Source: Acinetobacter sp. TR3 (GTDB lineage Bacteria; Pseudomonadota; Gammaproteobacteria; Pseudomonadales; Moraxellaceae). From it: a DNA stretch of 64,000 bases. The notes below the pieces were generated by a model. That model was not told where the DNA came from. It saw nothing but the letters and a program-made list of their open reading frames with translations, and did no database searches. Of this stretch, positions 43,281 to 53,204 are shown one piece after another. How positions within the stretch are numbered: the stretch's first letter is position 1; each line of letters begins with the position of its first letter. Made by a program: the position numbers and the translations under genes. The stretch covers positions 1,612,001 to 1,676,000 of the forward strand of contig NZ_CP114264.1 in NCBI RefSeq assembly GCF_027105055.1. The letters run 5' to 3'.

Positions 43281-44331
43281 CTGTTACTGCCGCTTCCGCA
43301 AAAGTTGCCATTTGATTATGCAATACACAAGCAAGTTGGATCATAGATAATGCCGCACCAGCACCACTGCCTTCCCCTAAACGTAAATTCATTTTGAGGA
43401 TTGGCTGTGCTGCAAGTTCTTTTAAGATACGTTGATGACCATATTCTGCTGATTGATGTCCAAATAACATCCATTCACGACTCTGTGGTTGAATACGCAC
43501 CGCACATAAAGCTGCAACTGAACTGATAAAACCATCCACCACAATCGGCAAACCAATTTGCGCACAACGTAAATAAGCCCCTGTCATCGCTGCTATTTCT
43601 AAGCCACCAACAGCGGCTAGAATTTTCAAAGCATCATTCGCAACATGAGGTCTATGGAGCTTGACCGCTTGATCAATGACTTTAATTTTATGTTGTAATT
43701 GTTCAATATTGATTCCAGTGCCTAAGCCTGTAAGCTGCTGCGCTGATTCATTCAGTAACAAACAGGCAAGTGCTGAAGCTGAACAGGTATTGCCAATGCC
43801 CATTTCACCTGCAACAAAAATATCGCTTCCCTGCGCTTTTGCGAGATCAGCACTATTTTTACCCAGTTCAAGCGCGGCAAGGCATTCTTGCTCAGTCATG
43901 GCTGTTTGTTGTGCAAAATTAGCTGTACCAGCTCGAATACAATGACGCTCAACACCCACATAATCATAGGCATCACCCACAGTACCGCAATCAATAACTT
44001 GTAAATGTGCTTGATGATGTTTGGCAATCACACTTATTGCTGCACCACCCGATGCAAAATTTTGCAACATTTGACGAGTTACTGCTTGAGGATGGGCTGA
44101 AATATTTTCTGCCACAACACCATGATCACCAGCAAAAATAGTAATCCAAGGTTTATTAATTTTAGGGAAAACCGTTTTTTGTAAAGCAGATAAATTAATC
44201 GCAATTTGCTCTAAATCACCCAATGCACCTGTTGGCTTGGTCAATTGAAGTTGACGTTGCTCAGCTTGTTGTTTTACATCTAGATCAGGTTGTTGTACTG
44301 CGGCTAAAAACCATTGCGCTTGTTCAGTCAT
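43261..44331 (-). CDS. cobT: Nicotinate-nucleotide:dimethylbenzimidazole phosphoribosyltransferase
   Basis: 356 residues from ATG 44331 (GATGAG upstream; another ATG at 44343 lies inside cobU). It makes alpha-ribazole-5-phosphate from dimethylbenzimidazole and NaMN. Motifs: KPTGALGDLEQIA (about 31–43), IFAGDHGVV (about 64–72), GEMGIGNTC (about 169–177) and the catalytic Glu in RLGEGSGAGAAL (about 313–324). Confidence 0.94.
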   Translation of the reverse strand: MTEQAQWFLAAVQQPDLDVKQQAEQRQLQLTKPTGALGDLEQIAINLSALQKTVFPKINKPWITIFAGDHGVVAENISAHPQAVTRQMLQNFASGGAAISVIAKHHQAHLQVIDCGTVGDAYDYVGVERHCIRAGTANFAQQTAMTEQECLAALELGKNSADLAKAQGSDIFVAGEMGIGNTCSASALACLLLNESAQQLTGLGTGINIEQLQHKIKVIDQAVKLHRPHVANDALKILAAVGGLEIAAMTGAYLRCAQIGLPIVVDGFISSVAALCAVRIQPQSREWMLFGHQSAEYGHQRILKELAAQPILKMNLRLGEGSGAGAALSMIQLACVLHNQMATFAEAAVTGDKVAD

Positions 44332-44332
44332 A

Positions 44333-44851
44333 TTATTTCTCATCTTTTAAAATAATTGGAAAACCTGCCACACAGAACACCACTTTATTTGCCAACTGCC
44401 CTAAAGCTTGATGTAAACGTCCTGCTTCATCCACAAATCGACGGCTAATTTCCCCCATAGGAACGACACCCAGTCCAGTTTCGTTACTCACTAAAATAAT
44501 ATGTGATTTGAGTTGGGGTAATAGGTTTAAAAATTTCTCTGTTTGCTGCTGTTGTAATTCAGCATGATCGGATAACAATAAATTGGTGAGCCATAAGGTC
44601 AAACAATCCACCAAGATCACTTGATTCTCTTGATCTAATTGCAACAGTTGATCCGCAAGAAAAATAGGTTCTTCACACAATTGCCAATCATCAGGACGTT
44701 GTTGTTGATGATGCGCAATACGCTGCTGCATTTCTGTATCTAAGGACTGCGCCGTTGCAATATAAATGACAGATAAACCTGTCTCTTTGGCTGTTTGTTC
44801 TGCCAAACGACTTTTACTTGAGCGCGCCCCACCTAAAATCAGTTGCAACAT
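44333..44851 (-). CDS. cobU: Adenosylcobinamide kinase / guanylyltransferase
   Basis: 172 residues. P-loop GGARSSKS (about 7–14), the IYIATAQSLDTEMQQRIAHHQQQRP stretch (about 30–54; His of HH carries GMP), DCLTLWLTNLL (about 83–93), VSNETGLGVVP (about 121–131). It phosphorylates adenosylcobinamide and adds GMP. First of cobU–cobT–cobC, all tightly packed. No cobalamin riboswitch was seen upstream. Confidence 0.93.
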   Translation of the reverse strand: MLQLILGGARSSKSRLAEQTAKETGLSVIYIATAQSLDTEMQQRIAHHQQQRPDDWQLCEEPIFLADQLLQLDQENQVILVDCLTLWLTNLLLSDHAELQQQQTEKFLNLLPQLKSHIILVSNETGLGVVPMGEISRRFVDEAGRLHQALGQLANKVVFCVAGFPIILKDEK

Positions 44852-44853
44852 AT

Positions 44854-45477
44854 CTAACCTAGTTCAATTTGCTGATAAGGATACAGGAATCCTTGTAAAA
44901 TCTGTGCCTTATAATAGCCAAAAGTCAGTTTTTTGACCTCAATATTTATAGTTTTTATCGAATGCTGTTGTATCCGTTCAAGTACAATATCACTCAGCCA
45001 AGCTTCACGATACAAGCCTAAAGTAATATGCGGACAATATTCGAGTGCCGCAATTTCTCCAGATAGTTGAGCAAATTGTTGACGAATTTGAGCCAGTACA
45101 TGATCTTTATCTTTGATATGCAAGAATAAAGCACTGCTAAAACTATCAATCTGGGTGATTTCTAGTTCAAATGGCTTTAACTGCAATTGTTTAACCAAGT
45201 CGATCTGTCGATTTAATTGTGCAATTTGGAAATCATCATCATATTTCTTAACATCTGCTGTCAAAAAACCGCAAACAAACAAGGTAATGTGATATTGGCG
45301 CTGATTTGATGGGATGAGAAGATTTGAAAATGGTGTTCTGACCTGATCTAGATACCGAATCAATTCAGGTTGATCAATTTCGATATACCACAGTCCGTAG
45401 TCTGAACGACCATGATGCCATTCAGGATAATCTCGCAGTTCAGTTGCAATCAGTTGAGTAGATGCTTGTAATAACAC
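44854..45477 (-). CDS. 2'-5' RNA ligase-like 2H phosphoesterase
   Basis: 207 residues with the two H-x-T motifs of the 2H superfamily: YHITLFVCG (about 62–70) and CPHITLGLY (about 149–157). Family members hydrolyse cyclic 2',3'-phosphates or join 2'-5' RNA ends. It stops two bases before cobU on the same strand, so co-transcription is likely. In this position a role in trimming a nucleotide by-product of cobalamin assembly is conceivable, but not shown. Confidence 0.8.
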   Translation of the reverse strand: MLLQASTQLIATELRDYPEWHHGRSDYGLWYIEIDQPELIRYLDQVRTPFSNLLIPSNQRQYHITLFVCGFLTADVKKYDDDFQIAQLNRQIDLVKQLQLKPFELEITQIDSFSSALFLHIKDKDHVLAQIRQQFAQLSGEIAALEYCPHITLGLYREAWLSDIVLERIQQHSIKTINIEVKKLTFGYYKAQILQGFLYPYQQIELG

Positions 45478-45556
45478 AACGTCGACAACATGTTTAAAGT
45501 TGTACTATTCAAACACAAATCAATTAAAACATTAAAGTTCTTTTCAATATTTCATT

Positions 45557-47686
45557 TCAAACAGACTCCGACTTGGTTTCCCCAAACGTCGCGTTAAACG
45601 CTAAATCGACATCGGCTAATTCATGTTGAATACCTTGATAAAGCTGATCTAACAACTGTTTCTTTTGAGTTTCGGTCACATCCATGTAGGCGATATTTTT
45701 TTGAATGTGTTGAACAATCAATATTTCGTCTAATTCAAGTATCTTCAAAGCATAGGCATATCCATAAATTGCCCCATTTAAGAGATTTTGATCAGGCAAC
45801 TGTTGTTGAATATGGTTCTCTAAACTTCCTAAAACACGCTCATTAAAATTAAGCTTTTTTAACGGCTCTCTTGCAACACGTTCACACGGATCTTTATAAG
45901 CAGATCGACATGAGTTTAAAAAACTTTCAGCCATTCGATCCAATTGCTTTTTTTGATTTGGGATTAAATTAGCTAAACCTAATTTAACTTCATCAACCAG
46001 TCTTTCAGCATATTGTCGAACTGCTAAATCAGCCATTGCAATACCAATCGTCTCATGCCCATTTAAACTGGCATACCAAGCAAGCATGGCATGACAACCA
46101 TTCCACAAACGATTTTTAATGATTTGAATATCCGCAATCTGATCAACCAGAATCATTTGACGCATTTTATGAAGTAATGGACTGCGATTCTCTACATAAA
46201 TTGGCATATCCGTTTCGCTATGAAACAAAATTAAGTCCATATTCTGTAGGAACTGACCGGCCTGGAATTGCCCTTTCATATCGTCTAAGCATGAACTCAG
46301 GTGCTGTTCTTGTTGTTCAGTTAAAGCCGTTTCATCTGAGAGTTCAATGCTATCTTCATTTAAATCAGACTGATATTGTTTAAATAATTGGTGTTTGATA
46401 TTCAGTTGGCGATACAATGCCTGATCTGTAAGTTTAGAAGCCATCCTGTTTACGACCGTATCACAGAAATAATGTTCAGTTAAAATATGCTCAGCAATAT
46501 CTTCATCTGTTATTTCAAGCAAAGCCTCACGGAGGTGCTTCAGTACCAAATATTTTGCACAAACTTTATTCAACACAATTAATAAAGTAATTGGCTCATC
46601 ATTTTGTATCTCTTGTGACATAAAACGTGCGAGCAAGCCTTTTGCAATTATTTTTGCTTCAGATGGAATCGCCTGTTCTGGTAAACACAGCGCAATCAAA
46701 CTCGATTGCATATACATGTCTAACATTTGCTGCTGATCATCCGCATCAATCACTGTTAGATTTTCGATACGTTCGTCATAAGAACACTGGCTATAGCGAA
46801 TACTATAGCTTGCAAAACTATTTACAGATTCAAGATATAAATGATTTCTGGTTGATGCCAATATCCGCTGAGGTCGAGTAAAACCATCCCAATGTGATAA
46901 TACTTGTGCAAGGTATCCACCACCCATCGCACCAAAACCATGAATCCCAACGGTTAATTGATTCAAACTTTGTGGAAAAGATTCTTGCAACTGCGGCATG
47001 CTCATTTCAGGAATATATTGATCTAAAGCATTCAGACATTCATTCATGTCCTGATAATAGAACTTTGTTTGAGCCAACATCTGATCATTCGGCTCTTTGA
47101 TATCTTTAAGTAAAATTGTGATTCCACCTGCTTCAGATGCAGAATTAATTCCATTCTCTGAATCTTCAAACATAAGGCAATGTTGCGGTTGTAAATTTAG
47201 TCTTTGTGCCGCTGTGATAAAAATTTCAGGGTGTGGCTTCCCTTGTTCGACTTCATCACCACAGACCAATAAGTCAAAAAATTTATAGACATTGGCATTA
47301 ATTAGATATTCTTCTGCAATCGCACGACGACTCGATGTTGCAACTGCCATTCTTAAACCTGACTTACGCAGACGCTCTAAAACTTGGATTAAGCCCTTTT
47401 TAATGGGAACACCATTTTGACGAACAAACGCCAGTTCAATTTCATCTGCCCGTTTGCGAATAGCAGTATAAGGAACATCTGTACCATAAAACTTTTGTGC
47501 CAGTTGTTCAGATGCTTTTGCACTTAATCCTAGACACTGCATTAAATATTCATCTGAGAACTCCTGTCCAATGAACTCATTGGAGGCCTGTTTCAATGTT
47601 TGAAAGCGTAAACGCTCAGTATCAAACATTGTTCCATCCATATCAAAAAGTGCCCCTTGGACAGGATAATCATGAAAAATTAACAT
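45557..47686 (-). CDS. mtlD: Bifunctional mannitol-1-phosphate dehydrogenase/phosphatase
   Basis: 709 residues. The N-terminal HAD phosphatase domain (about 1–220) has FDMDGTMFDTERL (about 14–26) with the nucleophile Asp, VATSSRR (about 114–120) and FEDSENG (about 172–178). The C-terminal long-chain mannitol dehydrogenase domain has NAD motif VGIHGFGAMGGGY (about 246–258) and the catalytic-site stretch LNKVCAKYLVLKHLRE. The fused enzyme reduces fructose-6-phosphate to mannitol-1-phosphate and dephosphorylates it; in A. baylyi this makes mannitol as a compatible solute in salt stress. Monocistronic here. Confidence 0.93.
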   Translation of the reverse strand: MLIFHDYPVQGALFDMDGTMFDTERLRFQTLKQASNEFIGQEFSDEYLMQCLGLSAKASEQLAQKFYGTDVPYTAIRKRADEIELAFVRQNGVPIKKGLIQVLERLRKSGLRMAVATSSRRAIAEEYLINANVYKFFDLLVCGDEVEQGKPHPEIFITAAQRLNLQPQHCLMFEDSENGINSASEAGGITILLKDIKEPNDQMLAQTKFYYQDMNECLNALDQYIPEMSMPQLQESFPQSLNQLTVGIHGFGAMGGGYLAQVLSHWDGFTRPQRILASTRNHLYLESVNSFASYSIRYSQCSYDERIENLTVIDADDQQQMLDMYMQSSLIALCLPEQAIPSEAKIIAKGLLARFMSQEIQNDEPITLLIVLNKVCAKYLVLKHLREALLEITDEDIAEHILTEHYFCDTVVNRMASKLTDQALYRQLNIKHQLFKQYQSDLNEDSIELSDETALTEQQEQHLSSCLDDMKGQFQAGQFLQNMDLILFHSETDMPIYVENRSPLLHKMRQMILVDQIADIQIIKNRLWNGCHAMLAWYASLNGHETIGIAMADLAVRQYAERLVDEVKLGLANLIPNQKKQLDRMAESFLNSCRSAYKDPCERVAREPLKKLNFNERVLGSLENHIQQQLPDQNLLNGAIYGYAYALKILELDEILIVQHIQKNIAYMDVTETQKKQLLDQLYQGIQHELADVDLAFNATFGETKSESV

Positions 47687-47908
47687 TTTTACTCCTTTGC
47701 TATGAACCAGACTTTTCTTAGGTTAACTAAAAAAGTGCATCAAAATCCAAGGCGTAAATAAATGAAATAAATCTGATCAAAAAACACACCAAAATGGTTA
47801 TTTTTTGATTCAAGAGCCGCTCATTCTGTTAATAATTTGCATTATTCCAAAAAATATGCTTGTTTTTTTAAGCAAAAACGGCAAATGTTTGTGCTTATAG
47901 ACTCGAAT

Positions 47909-49141
47909 CTAAATCACGAGCTTAGTCGATATTTTGTTTTGTAGCATTAAGATCCAAGCCAAATACAAACCCACACTGAGCATTAACACACTGAGTAAAT
48001 AAAAAGGTAAATTGATCGCATAGTGATATAAAAATGTACTGAGCAAAGGTGCAACAATTAAACCAAGCGCCTGAATTGCAGTACATAAACTGGCCATTTT
48101 AATTTGTGCATTTTGGCTCACTGATTGTGCCGCACCTGTCGTAAATGCAGGAAGCAGGCTTGCAACCCCTATTCCATATAAAATATAGCTGGCTTGGAAA
48201 AAGATGATTTGATCTGCGTTTAACGACAATAATAAACCAGCAAGCATTGCCGTAATCCCTAAGCCTACCAAGGCTTGTAAGCTTAATTTAACAATTTTCA
48301 CGATAATAATCTGAGTCAGAACCAAACTAAAACCAACAATTAACATACACTGAGAAAAGTAGCTTGCACTCTGCTGTATGTTGAGTTGAAAGCGATCCTG
48401 AATATAAAATCCTGCTGTCATATTCAAAGTCACGATTGCCATATAAGTACTAAAACCAAGGATTAACCACGGTAAAGCAGGCTTGATTGAAAACGCTGTT
48501 GATTCATCTTTTAAGCTTTGTTGTTGTGTTGAATTGATCTGAGTAATCGTGTCTTTATGAAAAAATACGGTCAGTAAAACACTAAAGATCATCAGTACAA
48601 TAACAGCCACCCACATTGACAATAAAATCCCACCTAGCAATAAAATAGAAGTTACAAATGGCCCAATGATCATCCCTAAACTGTTCATTGCACCGTACAT
48701 TGCCATTTTCTGACTTCGTTGTTCTGTATCAGTGACATGCTGCATCACATAACTTTGTAAACCAATTTGTGGCATTGCCATGAATGCCCCTGTACTTGCA
48801 CGGCTGAGTATAAGAAGTATAAAAATTGCGATAGGAGCTAAACTTTGATTGATGCCAAAATAAAGGATGATTGTAAAAATCGCCCATGTAATGGTCATCC
48901 CCCAAAAACCATAATTCATCAATTGATATGGTGTTTGTATTTTCTGATGCTTAGCAATAAAGATTGAAGCAATTGCCATACAAATCGCACCCGCGGATAC
49001 AATTATGCCCCCCTGAAGCTCGGTTAAGTGTAACTGCCGAATTAAAGGTGCAAGCAAAGGCAAAATCATGGAAAAACAAGTGCCGTTGGCTAAAGTTGCC
49101 CAAGCCAATAATTTAAAATTTCTTTGCATAATGAATGTCAT
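47909..49141 (-). CDS. actD: MFS transporter, probable siderophore exporter
   Basis: About 410 residues from ATG 49141 (or 406 from 49129). An earlier ATG at 49156 lies inside the terminator hairpin after actA, so it is unlikely. Twelve hydrophobic helices, early LPLLAPLIRQLHLTELQGGI and the GFWGMT loop after helix 2. Position as last gene of the receptor operon matches ActD of the acinetoferrin locus, thought to export the siderophore. No clear ribosome-binding site precedes any start. Letter names follow the A. haemolyticus order from memory. Confidence 0.75.
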   Translation of the reverse strand: MTFIMQRNFKLLAWATLANGTCFSMILPLLAPLIRQLHLTELQGGIIVSAGAICMAIASIFIAKHQKIQTPYQLMNYGFWGMTITWAIFTIILYFGINQSLAPIAIFILLILSRASTGAFMAMPQIGLQSYVMQHVTDTEQRSQKMAMYGAMNSLGMIIGPFVTSILLLGGILLSMWVAVIVLMIFSVLLTVFFHKDTITQINSTQQQSLKDESTAFSIKPALPWLILGFSTYMAIVTLNMTAGFYIQDRFQLNIQQSASYFSQCMLIVGFSLVLTQIIIVKIVKLSLQALVGLGITAMLAGLLLSLNADQIIFFQASYILYGIGVASLLPAFTTGAAQSVSQNAQIKMASLCTAIQALGLIVAPLLSTFLYHYAINLPFYLLSVLMLSVGLYLAWILMLQNKISTKLVI

Positions 49142-49147
49142 AAAAAG

Positions 49148-49175
49148 AAAAGGCATCTAAAAAAGATGCCTTTTT
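49148..49175 (-). terminator. Terminator between actA and actD
   Basis: AAAAGGCATCT (49148–49158) pairs with AGATGCCTTTT (49164–49174); on the minus strand TTTTCTTTTT follows. It should reduce actD relative to the receptor. Confidence 0.8.
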
Positions 49176-49182
49176 GATTAGA

Positions 49183-51576
49183 TTAGTATTTGAGGGTATA
49201 GCTCAAACCATAAGTACGACCTTGTGCAGGTAAACTAGACATCGCACTATATACAGCTTCAGCAGCTTGGCTAAATACAGTTTTGTACTCCGTATTCCAA
49301 ACATTGTAGACACCAAAACCAACTGTTCCAGGGCCTGCTTTTGCATTGGCAATCACATCCATCACAGCATAACCTTTGATTTCGCTCGGCAGTTTTATAT
49401 CTTTGCGCCCCTTTGTATCTACATTCTTATAATCTTGCATTTCTTGTTTCGCTTTATCAGTTCCACTCACAGCAAGTGCTTGAACACGGAGACCAAAGCC
49501 GTCTGTAAATTGCCAATCCGTATACAGTGTACCTTTTAAAGGAGAAATACGGGTGCTATCCAACTCTTGCCATTTTCCATCTGAATTTTTAAATTGCCCA
49601 CGTGTATAAGCGACTGTACCTCCTAATGACATATTATCTGTTAATGGATAATTAACATTTGCTTCAGCACCATAAATACGTTCATCTGTATCAATCACAT
49701 CAATGTTATATGCGGGCGCACTATTAAAACGTACAACTTTGTCAGAGGTATTATAAAAAGCAGTTACACTAGTATTAAGACCACTATCACCTTGCAAACG
49801 CCAACCTAATTCATAGTTATTGACCTTGATTGGATCAATATTATTACTATTCACAACAAAATTAGCAGGTACATCGCGCAACATACGTTGTACATCAGGA
49901 ATACTAAAACCTTGTGAAAAATTAGCAAATATCTGTTGTACATCTGTCAAATGATAGACTGCACCTAAATTAAATAAAGTTGCATTATGTTTAACCTTAC
50001 CGCCATTTAATTTTTTTGCTGTATAAGGATATTTTAAATCATTCGTTAAAATATCAGCGGGAATAGATTCACGATATGGCGTTGAATCAGAAACTTTACT
50101 ATCTATCCTTTCATGACGCATACCAGCTTGAATATTTAAGCGATCTGATATTTCATAATGCCCCTGTAAAAATACACCTAACTTTTTAATTTCTGTATCT
50201 GGTCCAAATTGATAAATTTTTTCTGGGGTAAAATCAAGTCCATTGCTTGCGTAAAAGTTGTCAAAATTAAATCTACGAGCAGATGCCTTGTCTGTTTCAT
50301 TTTCATAATCTAACCCATAAATCAGACCTATGTTACGATCGGAAATCTTAAAATCTTTCTGTAAAGCTGTACGTACCCCCCATACATCAATTTCTGTTTC
50401 TGATTGTAGAACGGCATATCCTAAACGAACTGCTTTTAAAAAATCAGGAGACCGCGGATTAGCATAATTTGGATAAAGTTGTGCTAATTCAAAATTTAAA
50501 GTTCCATGACCCAGAGGAGAAACTGTTGGAAACCAACGTCCTTTTTCTTTACGGTAGAAGGCTTCCGTATTTAGTTTTTGACCTAATAAATCTTGATTTT
50601 CGTATTGAACATTAACCGCATACCGTTCAGTTTTTGGTTGAGTATTTAGTTTCAGCCCTGAAACAGCTTTTAAGCTTGGTTTGACTCGAGTTGGAAATAA
50701 TAGATTTGCAGCATTGTAACCAGAGAGATTACCGTAATCCGCACCATAATCACTATCCTGCTCATCATTATAATACTGTGCACCAAGGCTTAACTTTTGC
50801 TTGTCTGTTAATTGCCAACCTAAACGACCATTTACATCGACTGTCTCAGTGTCTTGACGATCAGTTTGTGCGATTTCAGGTCCAATGCGATGACCATGAC
50901 TGTCTTGGATTTCCCCACGTTTGGTATAGCCTGCACCTAAGAAACCATTCCAATCCCCTTGATTAAAGGCAACCGATTGATAAGCCTCATAAGCAAGTGC
51001 ATCATTTTTAAAATTATCACCAGAGGTCACACCAACTTTTGATTCAAAGCTTAAACCTTCCTCAGTACCTTTTTTGGTAATAATATTAATAATACCGCCT
51101 GTTGCCCCTGAACCATAAATGCTACTCGCACCTGAAACCACTTCAATTTTTTCAATTGAATCTGGGCTAATACTATTCAATTGACGAGAACTGTCACGAG
51201 AACCTGTTTGTGGAACACCATCAATCATATATTGTACTGTTCGCCCACGCATGGTCATACCATAATTACTGGTTGTACCAGAGCTTGGGGTTAATGATGG
51301 AACTAATAAGCCTAGAATATCAGCAGTACTCTTACCTGCAGCCGCTTGTTTAGCAATATCCTCTTTATTGATGCTATAAACTGTCCCTGCAATTTCCGCA
51401 ATACTTTGAGCTGAACGAGTCGCTGTCACCACAATCGGTGCAAGTTGTGCTATTTTTTGACTTTCTACAACAACTGCTTGAGTAGATGGTGCTGTTTCAA
51501 CAGTTTGAGCATAAAGCTGTGTACTTATGGCTAAGCTCAACAGTGTGAATGATGTCGAAAGTGAACGAACTTTCAT
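49183..51576 (-). CDS. actA: TonB-dependent ferric siderophore receptor
   Basis: 797 residues. Signal peptide 1–23 (ending LYA), TonB-box-like APIVVTATRSAQ (about 47–58), a plug with YMIDGVPQTGSRDSSRQLNSISPDSIEKIEV broken by the plug-end motif SGASSIYGSGATGGIINIITKKG (about 148–170), and a barrel ending TYGLSYTLKY with a terminal aromatic. It lies between the MFS gene actC and actD, as in the acinetoferrin transport operon. It should import the siderophore made by the adjacent genes. Confidence 0.88.
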   Translation of the reverse strand: MKVRSLSTSFTLLSLAISTQLYAQTVETAPSTQAVVVESQKIAQLAPIVVTATRSAQSIAEIAGTVYSINKEDIAKQAAAGKSTADILGLLVPSLTPSSGTTSNYGMTMRGRTVQYMIDGVPQTGSRDSSRQLNSISPDSIEKIEVVSGASSIYGSGATGGIINIITKKGTEEGLSFESKVGVTSGDNFKNDALAYEAYQSVAFNQGDWNGFLGAGYTKRGEIQDSHGHRIGPEIAQTDRQDTETVDVNGRLGWQLTDKQKLSLGAQYYNDEQDSDYGADYGNLSGYNAANLLFPTRVKPSLKAVSGLKLNTQPKTERYAVNVQYENQDLLGQKLNTEAFYRKEKGRWFPTVSPLGHGTLNFELAQLYPNYANPRSPDFLKAVRLGYAVLQSETEIDVWGVRTALQKDFKISDRNIGLIYGLDYENETDKASARRFNFDNFYASNGLDFTPEKIYQFGPDTEIKKLGVFLQGHYEISDRLNIQAGMRHERIDSKVSDSTPYRESIPADILTNDLKYPYTAKKLNGGKVKHNATLFNLGAVYHLTDVQQIFANFSQGFSIPDVQRMLRDVPANFVVNSNNIDPIKVNNYELGWRLQGDSGLNTSVTAFYNTSDKVVRFNSAPAYNIDVIDTDERIYGAEANVNYPLTDNMSLGGTVAYTRGQFKNSDGKWQELDSTRISPLKGTLYTDWQFTDGFGLRVQALAVSGTDKAKQEMQDYKNVDTKGRKDIKLPSEIKGYAVMDVIANAKAGPGTVGFGVYNVWNTEYKTVFSQAAEAVYSAMSSLPAQGRTYGLSYTLKY

Positions 51577-51585
51577 AAATTACCC

Positions 51586-52836
51586 CTAGGTATGTTGTTG
51601 CGTTTGTTTTGCTTTGTGAACTAGAACTTGACTGAGCAAGATGCTCAGTACAGATGCGGCTGCAAGAATGAGATAGAAATTTCCATAGCCAAATGCCTTA
51701 GCCAAGAAACCTGACATTGCTCCGCCAATGAAATAAACCAGCAGCTCAAAACAGACTAAAATCGTAAAGTCTGTTCCTGCTTGCTCTTTAGAACTGGTTT
51801 GCATGAAATGAGCATATAAAGCGGTCATCGCGACGTAACGAATAGCTAAAATGACCACGACAAATACACCAAGTAACATTTGCCATTGATCAAACCAACT
51901 CAATAAGACAGCAGCCCCAAGCAAGGCATAAATCAAAGTTCGTGCCCAACCTGCCCAAATCAATAATTGAGTCGCTGCTAATTTTTTTAATAAAAATGCT
52001 GCGGATACTGCTGCCAATAAACCGACACCAGCTCCGACTACAGACATCAGTATGCCAATGTGTGCCAATGACCATTTTTGATCAATCAACATGGGATTGA
52101 GCATTGCCATCGCGGGGGCTTCAACCACGCGATAACAGACAATCAAGGCCAAAGCCCATAACATTTCAGGGCGTTTAAACGCTCGGATCAGGCTCGGTGC
52201 TTGCTTGGCAATTTTTTCTGTATTCGATCTTTCTTTGATTTGGAAAATAGCCAACATTGTGAATGCTGTCATTGCAGCTAAAGCAATCAGTGCCGTTTGC
52301 CAACCATAGAGTTGATACAACCATAAAGTAGCAGCACCCCCCACCATACTGCCTAAAGCAACGCCAATACTTTGCGCCATACTTCCTAATCGGTATTCAG
52401 ACTCGGAAAATGTTTCAACGGTATAACCATCAATCGCAATATCTTGGGTTGCAGCAAAAGTCGAAATCCATAAACCCACAATCACAAAGACACTTAAACC
52501 ATAGTCAAACTGTGTCAATGCCAAAGCCACCACGCCCAAGACCAATGCAATCTGAGTAAATAACAGCCAAGTTTTGCGTTTACCCAATGATTTCAAATAA
52601 AAGCGATCAAGCAATGGTGCCCAAAAAAACTTAAATGCCCACGGGATATACAGTAGCGACAACATCCCAATCCAACGCAAATCCACGCCTTGATGACGTA
52701 AAATCGTAGGTAAAGCCACATTGTAAAAATACAATGGCAAAGCATGTGCTAGGTACAGTACCACCACAACCGATAGGCTCAGTGTGGATACTGTTTTGAT
52801 TGGAAAGGCATTGTCATGATTCAATTGTTGATTCAT
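51586..52836 (-). CDS. actC: MFS permease, AmpG-like, siderophore transport
   Basis: 416 residues from ATG 52836, which overlaps the preceding stop as ATGA; the frame is open further upstream but inside actB. Twelve helices; FFWAPLLDRFYLKSLGKRKTWLL (about 68–90, typical of AmpG/acetyl-CoA-transporter-like MFS) and QDIAIDGYTVE (about 133–143). AmpG-like MFS proteins carry siderophores such as rhizobactin-type hydroxamates across the inner membrane, so this is the likely importer partner of the receptor. Confidence 0.82.
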   Translation of the reverse strand: MNQQLNHDNAFPIKTVSTLSLSVVVVLYLAHALPLYFYNVALPTILRHQGVDLRWIGMLSLLYIPWAFKFFWAPLLDRFYLKSLGKRKTWLLFTQIALVLGVVALALTQFDYGLSVFVIVGLWISTFAATQDIAIDGYTVETFSESEYRLGSMAQSIGVALGSMVGGAATLWLYQLYGWQTALIALAAMTAFTMLAIFQIKERSNTEKIAKQAPSLIRAFKRPEMLWALALIVCYRVVEAPAMAMLNPMLIDQKWSLAHIGILMSVVGAGVGLLAAVSAAFLLKKLAATQLLIWAGWARTLIYALLGAAVLLSWFDQWQMLLGVFVVVILAIRYVAMTALYAHFMQTSSKEQAGTDFTILVCFELLVYFIGGAMSGFLAKAFGYGNFYLILAAASVLSILLSQVLVHKAKQTQQHT

Positions 52837-53204
52837 AACCACCTCTGCACAGCCCATTGCACAGCATCGGCTTGGTTCAAACTGACGAAATAAGGCACAT
52901 GCCACGCTTTTTGCAGTGCTGGTGTATCTAATCGAATCCGATCTGCTTCATCTTGGGCAATACGAGCAAAACCTAGGCAATATTGATAAAAGTCTGGTTT
53001 ATATTGCTTATACCATTTCGCTTGAATTGCCCGATATTCTTCGGGAAATTCGGTATTCAGCTCAGTTTGCATAATCAACACAAAATTTCTTTTTTGTTCG
53101 AAATATTGTTGGATATGCGCTAACCATTGTTCAAATTCTGCCACCGAGACATGCGCGGCAAAGCGCATATCTAAGATGTGCATCTCATTGATTGATAAAC
53201 TCAT
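52833..53204 (-). CDS. actB: Conserved siderophore-cluster protein of unknown function
   Basis: 123 residues, soluble, overlapping both neighbours by four bases. Reads like a small alpha/beta STAS-like fold (HVSVAEFEQWLAHIQ, NFVLIMQTEL, VPYFVSLNQADAVQWAVQRWL) without a catalytic motif. Its tight coupling with acbD and actC, and its presence at the same place in the acinetoferrin locus, tie it to siderophore handling; the actual role is unknown. Confidence 0.7.
   Translation of the reverse strand: MSLSINEMHILDMRFAAHVSVAEFEQWLAHIQQYFEQKRNFVLIMQTELNTEFPEEYRAIQAKWYKQYKPDFYQYCLGFARIAQDEADRIRLDTPALQKAWHVPYFVSLNQADAVQWAVQRWL

Noticed and set aside
45478..45556. Cobalamin riboswitch upstream of the cob genes
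   Set aside because: Only about 80 bp lie between the 2H gene and mtlD, and no B12-box-like sequence was seen.
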